DNA from: Xylocopa sonorina | Lineage: Eukaryota > Arthropoda > Insecta > Hymenoptera > Apidae | Direction: 5' to 3' | Assembly (NCBI RefSeq): GCF_050948175.1 | Contig: NC_135200.1 | Coordinates: 1,860,001 to 1,924,000, forward strand | Length of the DNA: 64,000 nt | Part shown: positions 51,265 through 63,757 of the stretch, one piece after another | Layout: each line of letters starts with the position of its first letter | Numbering within the stretch: the stretch's first letter is position 1 | The notes under the pieces: model-generated | Seen by the model: the letters and a program-made list of their open reading frames with translations, nothing else | Told to the model about the DNA's origin: nothing | Databases searched by the model: none | Position numbers and translations under genes: made by a program

Positions 51265-53913
51265 GTGTTACCGATACAGTACGGGTGGCTATTTTATTTG
51301 CTCGCGGAGCGCAACCGCAAACAGAGAGTGGGATCTTTTCACCAATGGGGTTTACACGTTTCCTGTGTTCCATCCCTCGATTTTCCGTGCGCACAAGGGA
51401 CACGGGCTTCGCTTCCAACCCATGTAAGTGCATACGTTTATCCGCAAACAGATGCTTCGTGTTATAAAAACCGTATCGCTTTGCGCAACAGGATTCGCGT
51501 TCTACTCAGTTTACGGAAATACACGCTTTGTACGGACTTCTGTTTCCCGCATGTTTGTACATCCGTGCTAAAAACTGTCCCTAGCAAGCCCAGTCTTGTC
51601 TGCATTTATGCCATTCGATACAGTTTGCACGCACCCTGCGCGTTACTTACGCCACGCCTGTCCCCGTCTGACTAGTCGCGCGTTCACTCTACTTACGGTC
51701 GCTTCTAAAGCGTCGGCGATTTTTCCATGAAAAATTGATACTGTACCTTTTAAACTATTTGCGGTTGTAACGATTGCTTTTATTGATAATGTTTCCATCA
51801 TTTTCTCGTTAATTGCTGTTACACACTTGAGTGTTTATACTATATGAAAGAGATTTCGCGATCAAAGTTTTATGCTTCATTCATGAAACAAACTTCGTTG
51901 TATTTAAACAAGAAAATACGATCATACAGCAGTCTCAAAACTAAGGACACGCTCATAAAAAAGCTGGCTGGCATATTAAACTTGCCACAAAGTACGCCTA
52001 ACGGAATAGCAAATTTTAACTAATTTTAAACAGCCACCATCGATATTGTACTCAATCAGTTAAAGCACATTAGAATACCTTTTCCTCGCGGTAGAAAATG
52101 AAAATTTGTTCTTCCCATCAACCAGCAAATTTTCAAGGAACATTCGATCGATCAAGATCCATTTCTATCGTCAAGTCTATTCCACGTTTGCTAGCCATCG
52201 GAAAGTTGGTCGCGTCGAGACATCTGAATCGTGCCGTGTATCAGGGATCATGCGCGACGCCTTGATACATTAACACCTGCATCCGGGGCGCGTACAGAGG
52301 TACAGCAAGAGCTAAGAGAGTGGGAGCGAGAGAGGAAGTGGAGTAAGGTGGAGTAGGGTGACGGTGAACCGTGTCTGGGTACAAGTGGATTCTCACGAGG
52401 GATAACTGCAGGGCGGAGGGTTACCGAGGAGAGGCCGCGCGCGCCTCGTCAGCGTCTCCAACCTTTCGGCCTTTCATTAACTCAAACAGCTCTGGCTCCT
52501 TCGTTCGAGGAGCGGCTAAATGTAACCGTGGACCCGGCTCGGATTGCATTCTGGAAGTTTGCCGGCTACCATCCATTTCTTTCCATCTAGCATTCGCCTT
52601 TTGTCCGCTTGAATATTAACAAGTAGACAGGGAATCACGAGCTCGCACGAGCTGCGTTTCGCCGATAGAAAAGATGAGATATATTTTACGGGGAACGGTG
52701 GAATCGGCCATTACGAAGTTTAAAAGTGTTTTTCTAGCTGGAATAAGCTCGGTGTGCTTATTCCATCGAACGATAAACTGTTTTCATCGATACTAGAGAA
52801 AGAGTTTCTTATATACATATATGTACGCAAATGTTCGCGATTGTTGCTTATCGAAGAAAGTGGTGGAAATTTTGGAATTATACTGTTTTAGAGCCATAAG
52901 AAGAATGGTGTTTTTGGTAAATTGATCTTAAAATCGAAACTTTAATTTTAATCAATTTCACAACCCTATAGCTATCTTACACCTATTATCGGTATCGAAT
53001 AAAGCGTGCTGTAGAACAGCGACAAATTATCTCGCCTGAAAGGATTAGATAAAAAAGGATTGCCGTGGATGTAAGAGAGTAGGCGATGGAAATGAGCGGA
53101 GGGAAAGCATTCTGCCCCCTCTGTCGGCGTGCTCCACTCAGCTAACCTCTTTCACAGCTAACTACGATGCGATTTGGGGTACTATATACCGGGGAAACTT
53201 TTTCCCCGCAAACAAGGATAAGTACTTCCACTCGTCCCATGTGCCACTGATTGTTCTTTTAGATTTTGGACGATCGCTGAACTGAAATACGAAATTGGCC
53301 CTTGAAGATTATTATCAGCGAAAACGTTTGCCCGTCCCATCATCTTGATATTTTTCGTTGAAATTCTTCCTCGTAATCACGGTCCGAGGATTATTTCACG
53401 TCGACCAGTGGAACTTTATCGTATAATAATAACAGCGATTGCAATTAATACGAATTACTCTAAACAATTACGTGCACGGAATTCGAAATTGTGAAATTTA
53501 ATATAATAGTCGGTGAACGCTCGTGTGCGTGCAGGAAATTATTCCCAGAAGATCATTGCATAACGAGACACTTATAACCGAATTTATGACTTTGTTACGC
53601 AGACGTAATCTAATTGAAGTTCGTACGATCGTGTTGTTGCATGAAAATACGCTCATAACGTGCTGAGTCACGTAGTCAATACATGCACCTGGATTCGGTG
53701 TTTGGTGCATCGCAGCTGATGGTTTCGCGTCCTCCTTTGTTGGCCTATATCACCCAGCTAAGCAGAATTTTTTGCTGAGAATTTCGTTACTCAACGGGTG
53801 TTTCTTCAACTCCAGTCAGGCCATTTTAATGATTCCGCGTGTATCACGATGTGACGTTCGTCGCAGAAATATTTGTATTAAATGAAACTAGTGGCCAATA
53901 TTTGTTTTTGTTG

Positions 53914-53937
53914 TTTTTTTTTTTTTTTTTTTTTTTT
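53914..53937. repeat. Poly-T homopolymer
   Basis: Twenty-four consecutive T, preceded by GTTTTTGTTG. Confidence 0.85.
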
Positions 53938-56900
53938 GCAATAAAATTAACACTAACAGGGAGAAGAAATTGTTTTCCTCGGTACCCGATAATCCCCTTA
54001 GCGTGTATACTTAATTATTACGTCGAGCTGTTGCACGGTCATTGATGATCCCGGGACGTTGAATGAGAAGACCGTCCCGATGAAAAATCGCCGAAGTAAG
54101 CTGAATCGCTTAAGAAAGGGAAGTGGTGCGCAGTCAGCGAAATGCTCGGCTGGCTCGTTTTTACATACATAGTATTCCAACGTCGAAAGTTTTGAACCCG
54201 TGAACTCAACCAGGCCCCAATTGCTTGTCGGTGCATGTGCTGAAATTCCAATTAACGTGATAACGTTTAATGGTTTCAAGTAAAAAAACAGTAGCGTTTC
54301 AACATGGCAATTGTCAATAAATATGAAAACTAAAGATCAAAAGGAATCATTGTTTTAGAGTTTCAAACATTGTAAGTAGTATTTAATATTCCAAGAAACT
54401 CTAATCTGACCCGTAACAGCAATGATATTATAAGGCCATCGACCATCATATACTTTCCACGACCACTTTATTTTCGGCTTAAGCAATTTTCAGTTTTAAT
54501 TTTATTTCGTTCTGAGCGTTTAAAAAAAAAATGGGGAATTCCTGTGCGCGTCATCGGAAGATGCACTTGGTACCTACGAGTGACCGCGACGGTTTGGGGC
54601 GGACATTTTTCCAATTCTCTCACATTTTCTTAACCAATTAGCTTCGATGTCCGTTTCCCTTACTAAATTCGTAAAATTGCTATCCACGAATCCGTTTGCC
54701 CCTACACAAAATCACACCCACGAGATATATTTCATTCTGCACCAACAGGCACTCCAATTTCATACTCAGTTTACACTTCTAACTGACAACATCACCTAAC
54801 CTGTAAATAAAACCAGTAGCTAGATATGGTTGTAAAAATACATTTTGTTATTCGTTACATAAATCAATGAATCAATTTATTTTAAACCCGGTGCAAAAGA
54901 TTAGATTGTTCGCGGCCGTACCAATTTGAATATTCCTGCAAAGGACAGAAAACGAAGTATTCAAACAAAATTTTAAATGACAACCTATAGTTAATTTCTG
55001 CACATAAAATGATTGCTTTTATTAAAGTTTGTATCAAAAGGTTATAGCCGATTCCCAATTTCTTTTAAGATATTAGGGATGTTTAGAATGAGTTCATCAT
55101 TGAAGTTTTAGTTTTAAAAAATAGAACTATTAGTTTATGGAGTGTCTAGTGCGGTGAGTGAAATATAACTGTTGAATCGATGATGAGTGATGGGTAAGGA
55201 AAACTTGGGATGGGGGCGTGCTTAGAACGCGAAGCACGTAGATTCGCAGAATAAAGGAGATAAAAGCAAAAGGAATAAGAAAATAATAACGGAAAAGGTA
55301 TAGAGATGTTTAGAAATTTAGACTGGATCTGAGTGCGGAACAATCAATGTTTACTTAATAAGACTGCAAAATGAAACGAAAACGACAATGGAACGATCAA
55401 TAACGCAAGGTTATACCAATTTTAAAGGAAATCGAAAACATTTACCTGGGAATAGTGTATTTTAAAGATAAGGAAAGGAATATTGACGTGAATGCGAAAC
55501 CTCGACAGTTTTCTGTCGAATAACTCGGTCGTCACACAGCCAGCGGGTTCGATACTCGCGCGGAGAACTGCCTCAGCGAGTGTAATCAGCTGCGAAAATC
55601 GAGTCATTGTCGACAATAGCCCAAGAAAGGCGAGTTGCTTGCGCGACTCCATAACCTAGTGCAATGTGGTCGAGAATGGTAGCCGCGCGATCAGTAAGAC
55701 CAGCATTTCATGAACTCTCTGCGTGCTCTTCGCCTAGCATAATAAATCCGTAGAACGCTGCGAACGTGCTTTTCAACATTTTTCTTTGAAAGAGCAATAA
55801 TGATAAGGTAGACAGCGAAATTCGTCGAGGAGAGCATCGTCGCTCTAGACGGGGATGGAAATCTCGGGGCTTCTTTCTTACAATCTCTCTTTACAAACTT
55901 ATTACAATCTCTCGGCACAATATATATTCCAGCCATTTCTTTTCTCGTCGTTACTTGGTCAAAGAATCCTCTTTCCTAAACTTTCCAGCTTGTTTCTTCG
56001 ATTAGCTGTTTTAAGAACGTAAAATTACATTTATATAGGTGGTGGTTTAAATAATATAATAATATGGCCAGGTTGGTGTACACTTACACTTATTCTTGTA
56101 TACTTGTTGCTAATCTTCTCCAAACCAAGGCCAAATCGTAACAGAACTGACTGCGAGAACAAGTGCCCTTTTAGGGGAAGTTTCCTCAACAAGGACATAA
56201 ACTTACGTTTTATACGTGGTTTGATACGTGACAATTAACGTGGAAAATTGATTAGATATTTACAAATTGCATAGGACAACCACAATTGCCGCTTCTGTAG
56301 GGGTAAATATTGTTTGGTTCTAATAACGTTTCACTGACAATTTGTATCGCGCGGCTGATAGTGCCACGATACTACCCTCTCGCCAGAGTACCGCCAATGC
56401 GAAACTGCTCTTGCGATCGGCGTTTAACAATCGTCCCATACAATTTCAGTCTAGACAAAAGGATACAGCAGAGTAACCGTGAATGAAAGGGAGCATATCG
56501 AGAGAGGAAAAGAGCGAACGAAGAAACTATTCGTATGTAATTAATGGAATCGTCCGCTAAATTCAAACGACCAACGACTACGTTCACTAGATTGTTTGAT
56601 TTAGGGGTAATGCCCATTCGGAAATAACACCGAGAGCCTCGCGTGGGGTACGCGGATTTTTGGGATGCGAAAGAGCCGATGGTAATCGGTTGCGCGGTCC
56701 CGTCTTTTCGATGGAAAATCCAACACGGCATTGTGCTGCTCGCCGGGGACATTTACGCGGCGATTTCAATGTTCCTCTGGTGATTTTCGGGGCGGCATTA
56801 ACTAGCGGAAAATGCGTTTCGTTGTTAACACGCCGGGATGAATCAACCGGCGTCAAACGCAGATCGTACAAGTATGCCAAACACGCCGTTGAAACCCGCG

Positions 56901-57433
56901 TGCGGTGCCCAACGAGCGGCTATAATTGAATCACTGAACAAGCCACTGTAGTCCATATGTCGAATAATGATCCTGCGTCGCGTTGATCAATGCGTCGGGG
57001 TGCGTTTCACCGCGATCCCCGCGGCCTCGAGCTTGCGAGCTACACCGAACTTCTGTCAGATATTTCTCGCGTGATCGATTAATTACACCGGCTCATTGTT
57101 CGATTATTTCGCTGGGTCTGCGCGCCGGCAGCGGATCGTCGAACCGATGGAGAACGGTACCAACCGCCGCGGTGCGTTACGTTATCGCACTATCGTTATC
57201 GGGACCCAACGCGAACGAGAACGTTTACGTAATAACGCGTCACGCTAATGGCTTTCTTCCGAATGGAAACGGTTCGTTTTGCTGCGGCTGAATATCTTCC
57301 TTTTCGCCTTGTTCCAACTGAGTCGGATGCGTAGCGTTATGTCGTGCTTCTGTACACTTTTGCGGTGGCTTAACGAGTGATTATCAACTTTTATTTCTTT
57401 TAAAAACATACAATAATTCTTTTGTTTTCAACG

Positions 57434-57546
57434 TGATCTCCTGCAATTTTGTTTTAACTATCATTTTGACGAATCGCGAAACAATAGCGTCACCTTATGC
57501 TTCTATTGCAATGCAAATTCAGTCACTCTAACTTACAGGTAAATTG
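57434..57546 (+). repeat. Dispersed repeat, copy 1
   Basis: Shares with 61548-61675, in the same order, three blocks: GATCTCCT-x-CAATTT with GTTTTAAC; TTTGACG-x-ATCGC-x-AAACA; and TTACAGGTAAAT. This copy lacks about 35 bases present between the first two blocks in the other. The family is unidentified and ends were not resolved. Confidence 0.65.
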
Positions 57547-60500
57547 ATTGTTCATTTCCATTGCAGATCTGTAACTAAGTGCTCTTGTGTTTACTTTCAA
57601 ATAAATAGAAATATAAAATATATATGTATATTTTTTCATATTGAGATCCATCTCTTATGTAGAGAAGGATAACGAAGGAATATGTAACGTAATATTTGTC
57701 GGCATCAAATATTTTCCATATCGATTTTCATGTCGACAAAGTGTTAAAGTTTATTAAAAGTCTACGTACGATTTATCCCGATTTACTCTGCCACCCTGAA
57801 CATCATTTCTTTTTTTTATTTCGCTCGATAGGAACGTATTCAATTGGAGATAACGTAGTTTCAATCGCGCGATTGTTCATCGTGTCTGTTTTCTAGAAAC
57901 AAAAGCGGCGCGTTCCCTTCGTGCGACTACCACGCAGACGCTTCGTACCGTTTACAGCCGTTTTTTGTTAACAAATACGCAGTAACTCAACTGCGTACAT
58001 TTATCAAACAAAGAACAAACATATTCGATTTCAACCACGATAGAATGTGAACAACAACAAAAAAAAAAGGAGAAAAAAAATTGAAGCAAAGCTGCGAATA
58101 TCGAAAGCATTCTCGCACGAGCCATTATACATTCAACCATACAGAGCGCGGTTACCGATTTATTTTAAACTCGCCGGGTTTACATATTGGTGATATTCAA
58201 AAACTAAGCTGCTGAAAATAAATAAATAAACACTTTCGAATGGTGTAGAAACGTTGGAATTATGGAACCGTATGCACAGAAAAAAATATACGTGCATATA
58301 ACTGATAAATTGGTAAATGGTTCGAATATTTATGCATCGTGGTATAAACTTTTCTGTTCGATACATTGTCAAAATTGTTTCATGGTGCTGAAAAGCTTAT
58401 TGTCTCGTTTGCAATAAGGAAACGAGCGTCGAGTATTTCTCCCCGATCGTTTCATAACCAGAAACTGCGTCGAATTGGAACGAACGAATTTTTATGTTTC
58501 AAATAAAAACCGATTTCGGTAAATCATAGTTTGCATTAAAGTCAAGAACAGATCTTGGAAAAAAAGCCGGAAACTTTCCATCCAACCCCCCAGCCGGATA
58601 TCGGGCATTATTCTTGCACCCTTGTACCCGAAATATTGTCTAATTTCACCGCACAGCATGGCGGAAGACGAGCACTAGGTGCGGTCACGGAAAACAGGAT
58701 TCCAATACATCGTGATACCGAGCTTAATCCTACTTTTCTCTATAGTCCCGTTTGGTAGCTACGTCGAACGTCCAGTCCCCTCTGTCATCTAGCCCGCTGC
58801 GTCTGAAAGCATTGTTGCGGGTATCTATATGTCCCATAATACCGGCTGTATATCACGATTATACCCCGGAAGGCTGCTCGATACATCGGCTCACCCTTCC
58901 ACCTTACGTACGTATCGTCCCCGACGGTTTTATGCACGCCGTTAACAGGGCAATGGTCCATTCTCCTCTTTTTCTTTCACCGTCAAGGTATCCCCGTGCC
59001 GTATAAACTTCCTTATCTTTTTGATGCATCGTCGGCGCATCTCTACGCTGCTGTTCCGCGTCGTATTAGTCGATTCGATTCCGTCGTATCGTCCCAATCC
59101 ACGTGATATGCCTTTCGACGCTTATAAGTAAAGGCGTTAGAAAGTGTAATTAGCTAGAATTTTACCATAGCTAAACTCCAAGCGTTATCGTACAGACCTA
59201 GCAGCCCTAGCTGGGTATACTTTTTTATCACCGGGGCCATAAAAAATAATTTTCCTAAAGTCTTGTATTTTCTTGTCCCTTCGTGTCATTGATCGATAGC
59301 TTTCCTGTCTAAGCTGCGTGTCACCAACCAGAATGATATCTTCTGTTTCGGATTTTTGCACTAGAAACGCTCTCCTGACGAGCCCGTCGATAAATTCTGC
59401 CGTTGGTATAAATCGCTTCAGCGAAGATCTTCGTTCGTGCCCGTTATGCCGACATTTCGAAACAGAAAATTCTGTGGTTTTTTATCAATAGATTTTGCTC
59501 GTTCTTCTTTTATAAAACATTCATTTATTACGAGTATCTCGTACGTATTATTAAATTAGTATTTTGAAATATTTATTGTTACGCTTTCAGTTTAGAATGA
59601 AGTGATCGTACACAATATCGAATGCAATGCGTAGATTTGTATCCGTGATTGTTAGCCACAAGTTGTGTATCGAATCGGTGGAATACGTGTTGAGGCGTAA
59701 AACAAGCAGCAGACCTGATTAAAATGAAAGTCTCGTTGTATTCGATTAACCATGGTTCAATTTTATTATCGTGCAATTCGCCTTTCTAATGATTCCGTCC
59801 CCCTCCATGTTACAACGGTTCTAATTTCGTAGTTTACTAATTCAATCTTATTGCCCTCCAAAAATATTCTCTCCAATTTACCTTACCGAATAGGTCTACG
59901 TTGGTGGATCTATTGGTGGAATAATTGGTTTATACATTGACCAATTAAATGAACAGGCTGATTCCCTGAATTTCGGACGTTTCTCGAAATTCATCGAGGA
60001 GTCATTGGCACTCGGACGTATATACCCGAGCGTGATACATCTATCGTAGAAACGGTATACTCTTCGCGAATCACACTAGAAACATAATTTCCAAGCGCAG
60101 CATTACGTTCTTTGGATTATTCATTCTTCGTTTACATGAAAACAGCCCCTAAATTCCGTATGTCTGTAAAAGGACAGGTAAAAAACCGGGCACAGATTTA
60201 TTGGCTTTGCCGACCCGGACTCTCAAAGCATTCCAAGATCGCTCTATCGAATCACGTCGTGAGTGACGTGATGACAAGTTAATAATATTCGATACGCCTA
60301 GCATAGCAATAACACAGTCCGCGTGCTTTCATTAGCCATTATGTTCTGAACTGGTATAGAGAGACGGCCATAAGTAAACGGGACGCGGTCGTCGAGTATT
60401 TTTCATAACGGGACGCCATTATCTCGTACCTCGGAAGTTGCTAAACCGACGCACAGTCGGTCGTATTGTTCTCGAAGAAGTTTTCGCTCGCCTCAGAAGG

Positions 60501-61547
60501 AAGCGCGCAATAATAGCTGCCGAGCACTTGGGACCCCACAATTCTTGACTCGTAATAAATTCTTGAGGAATGGCCAGGAGACACGCAGCGATTCGCATCC
60601 AGGCAACAAGGAAATTTTTAGACCATGCCGCGATTCGAGAGGTGCTCCAAGTCGAGCGTAACGATACGTCTCCCGGGGATTCAGAACGGTTTCTTATCCT
60701 TCGAGATGCATTAGTAACGACGTTCTATCTATCTGTTGGATCTCGCATAAAGAAAGTAGCTTTACCAATTTTTTTCTTTCATTTCTGTAGTGGATTTAGA
60801 CTTGAACTACATTTTTCACAATTATTCACTGCTCCGGCATTAGAAATTTTCCAAAATTTACGAAAAAACTATAATACTATAATATACAAATAAAGAGCAG
60901 TCTTTTTCAGAAAAATTTATTTCCTACTGGCAGTTTTAGAAAAATGGAGAAATGCGAATTAATGTTCGATATAATGTTCTATCAACGATTTCAACCCTCG
61001 AATTACATGCACAGAATTCGACGACAAGTGCTTCCGCACCGTAGGAAAATCGAGTGTCCAACTCCGACAAATCGTTCGGAAAAATGTGGTTCGTTAGACG
61101 ATCGAGCACTCCGATAGTGGCGCTCGATTCGATGAAATAATTTCGTCCAATTCCGGTCTTTCTACGAATATAGCGGTGCCTAGCCGTGGAGGACTCTGAA
61201 AGAACGCTCCGCGGAGAGCTCTGCATTAATGGGTTTTCGTTCGCGAAACAAGTGGCTTCGGTCATTTAACGGTATAATACGGTACTATATGTGGAATATG
61301 TGGGCTACCGTGGAAAATCGTCGCGGCTGAATTAAGACGGCTGTCCACGAACGATTCAGTCATTAAATTGAATATAACTCGACTCTGAAAAGCCGTGGTC
61401 CTTTTCGATTACAATTAATCATATTTATGAACGTTATTAACGAATGTACTATGTAGATCAGTATTATTTGAGACGTAATTGTAGTAAAATTTTCGTTTGC
61501 AAAATTCAGCTATTACGTTGCTAAAAAATCATTCTTTCAGTATTATG
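57547..61547. other. Noncoding stretch
   Basis: No exon, RNA gene, simple repeat of note or transposon recognised. Frames at 58555-59006, 60570-60893 and 60936-61265 show no family motifs. Confidence 0.5.
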
Positions 61548-61675
61548 CGATCTCCTACAATTTAGTTTTAACAACCCAAAGTCTGCGAAAGTGTCAACGC
61601 CGAAGCAATCACTTTGACGGATCGCAAAACATTCCAAATTATTGGAATTGCATGACTGTAATTTACAGGTAAATC
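61548..61675 (+). repeat. Dispersed repeat, copy 2
   Basis: Second copy of the repeat at 57434-57546, same orientation and about 4 kb away. The colinear blocks GATCTCCT...GTTTTAAC, CTTTGACGGATCGCAAAACA and AATTTACAGGTAAAT are separated by divergent sequence. The degree of divergence indicates an old family. Confidence 0.65.
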
Positions 61676-62205
61676 GGACGTGTATAAGAGGTAGGCACGT
61701 AAGGGCGCTACAAGAAAGGCGTTGAAGGGGTAGGGTGCGGCGGTGGGCGAAGAGCAGAACGTATGCATTGCGGTAGGTATGTACGGGTTTTCATGCGATA
61801 AGAAAGCCGCGTTTCAGTTGTGATTGAATGCAACCGCTGGTGCAGCTTAAGGAGAACAGAAGCGATGAGTTGTTGCCGCGTTACTGGCTCCAACCCCTTC
61901 ATTTCCCTCTGCGTTGCACAAATTTGTCTTGCTCCGCGTCTCTATTTGCACCTTATCCAGCGTTCTACGCACTTTAGAGAAGTCTGATTGTGAATGACCA
62001 AGTGGACACTGTATGGTGCTAAGTAAAAATTTTACAATAACAGTGGAAAACCGTTAATTTACCTGTTTAATTGAAATCTCGAACATTAAACATTATCAAA
62101 TTTCGCTATTTCATTTGTTACAGTCGTTGGAATGTTGACAAGTGGTATTTCAGTTCTTATCTATCTATCTTGAAATGGTAATTAAATGAATGATAATAAT
62201 AATAT

Positions 62206-62208
<3 letters not shown>
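61676..62208. other. Noncoding stretch
   Basis: Nothing recognisable between the dispersed repeat and the (TA)n array. Confidence 0.5.

Positions 62209-62266
<58 letters not shown>
62209..62266. repeat. (TA)n microsatellite
   Basis: About 29 TA units directly abutting the inverted-repeat segment that follows. Confidence 0.9.
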
Positions 62267-62268
<2 letters not shown>

Positions 62269-62543
62269 GGCCATCCGTTTAGTTAATTATATAGTCTATA
62301 TATATATATACAAGTTTTCCACTTTCTTCTGTTATTACTGTTTAGTTAATTATATAGTCTATATATATATATATACAAGTTTTCCACTTTCTTCTGTTAT
62401 TACCACCTCGCCTCCTTACGTCGCGGTTACCTGTGCCTAACGAATATGTTCTCTCGTTCATTTCAAGTGCGTGGTGCACATTTACAGGAAAATCCGTGCA
62501 GGTGTCAGCGTATATTGAACCAATTAACTAAACGGATGGCCAT
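62267..62543. repeat. 277-bp segment bounded by 22-bp perfect inverted repeats, with internal tandem duplication
   Basis: The left end 62267-62288 (ATGGCCATCCGTTTAG...) is the exact reverse complement of the right end 62522-62543. Inside, a unit of about 63 bp (GTTTAGTTAATTATATAG ... CTTCTGTTATTAC) occurs twice in tandem (about 62277-62339 and 62340-62403), the second with one extra TA step. The layout resembles a short nonautonomous inverted-repeat element (MITE-like). The ends do not match a transposon family I recognise and no clear target-site duplication is seen beyond possible TA. Confidence 0.55.
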
Positions 62544-62640
62544 TCTTGGTTCCCATCCCTCCTGACGGCCACTCTGACGACCCGATTTTGGTGAGGATTT
62601 ACAATTTGATCAAGGTAAAGCCAGGGGAGGAAAACCGCTA

Positions 62641-62680
62641 GCGGTGGCTGGCGATGGCTGGCGATGGCTGGCGATGGCTA
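62641..62680. repeat. 10-bp minisatellite, four units
   Basis: Four tandem copies of GCG[A/G]TGGCTG; the first has G at position 4 and the last ends in A. A partial unit-like GGCGATTGG follows after 62682. Confidence 0.85.
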
Positions 62681-62689
62681 CCGGCGATT

Positions 62690-63567
62690 GGGACACGGTC
62701 GTTTTATGATGGGGCAAATTAAGCTGACGTCGGTGATACGTACACATTGTTTGGGAAAACTATAATTTTGTCAAAGACACGACGCTTTTCACTCTTCAGT
62801 TTAAATTATTAAATTCCTTGCATACATCCTCTGATAATCTCGAAAATTAAAGTACAAAACAGTGTATCCGCAGATTATTGAACACTGTCCGCCAGGATAA
62901 ACGTTGAGACGTACTACTTGCGCTCGACATCAACGCTCAGTTTCTACCTCTACATCAATTTTGATTACAATATAATTGAAACTTTCATTACGAATATCTT
63001 GAAAATTATTAGTCTTTTATCCCAGTAATGTTACATCTTTGTATCTAAATAAAATGATTAGATATAGATCTAGTGTGAACGCTGATAGATGTTCAAACTT
63101 GGAACTAAACCGGTAAGCCAACGGTCATACGCACTAGCCGGTGCTGACCACCTGTGTCACTAATTTTCTAATAGCACAATCAACCGTATCCTTAGAAAGT
63201 AAGTATTTTATATATTTACCTATTATTTGGTTCAGAGATAACTTAAGAATTCTGGGATAAACTGAGTTGATATAAATATTTTATAGCGTGTACAAAGTTA
63301 AGCAGAATGAGTCGAGATGGAAGCAGTCAGAATGGAAATATTGAATGAATTTGTTAAAAAATGATTCTTGTTCTTATTTTCAATTGTACATAATTTATGG
63401 CAACAGCGTTTTTCCACCGAAACGGTATCCGAATTACGTTTTTTACTGTGACGGGAAATACAAGCATGTTGTAATTGGAGTTTCGACGCTGAAGCTATCG
63501 CCAAAATAAAAAAACGGTATATCACCTGATTTTATAATTTAACGAAACTGCAACAACTTTTCATTTA
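62690..63567. other. Noncoding stretch
   Basis: AT-rich sequence with no recognisable feature. Confidence 0.5.
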
Positions 63568-63655
63568 ATACTGTGGCGGCCTTTCGACACTCGCCACTAG
63601 AGGGACAGCACCGTTTACACTTTCCTGAAAGTACCCGATGACCCATCCTTTCCAA

Positions 63656-63661
63656 TATATA
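63656..63661 (+). promoter_or_regulatory. TATA box of LTR copy C
   Basis: TATATA after CCAA, with the same 27-nt gap before the ribozyme as in copy B. Confidence 0.5.
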
Positions 63662-63688
63662 GAAGTTCTGACCTGTCTCTAACATCCC

Positions 63689-63757
63689 AGCGTCTAAGGC
63701 AGGGCCTGCTAGATAGCCGCACTGATGAGTCCACTAGCAGGCCCAGGACGAAACGTT
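63689..63757 (+). ncRNA. Type III hammerhead ribozyme, copy C, with weakened stem I
   Basis: Catalytic core intact: CTGATGA at 63722-63728, GTCC/GGAC stem II, GAAA at 63750-63753, and AGCGT/ACGTT stem III with C17 at 63694. Stem I is TAAGGC against GCCGCA, so two of six pairs are lost (A-C and A-G mismatches). The inner GGC/GCC pairs and the terminal U-A remain. The loop I to loop II complementarity is perfect over 11 nt (GGGCCTGCTAG). Activity may be reduced, or the long loop-loop pairing may compensate; the sequence cannot decide. Confidence 0.88.

Larger units (their letters stand above)
47717..57433. other. Noncoding stretch with simple repeats
   Basis: No exon or RNA gene recognised. 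It contains (TA)n at 48270-48293, (CT)n at 51239-51264, poly-T at 53914-53937, an isolated small frame behind a TATA-like box at 50777-51078, and a GC-rich island (about 56590-57300) with overlapping frames on both strands but no recognisable domain. Confidence 0.5.

Noticed and set aside
51575..51593. Match to ribozyme loop II region (GTCC, CTAGCA, GCCCAG)
   Set aside because: Similarity stops after about 19 bases, with no CTGATGA, GAAA or LTR ends. It could be a tiny remnant but is not supportable.
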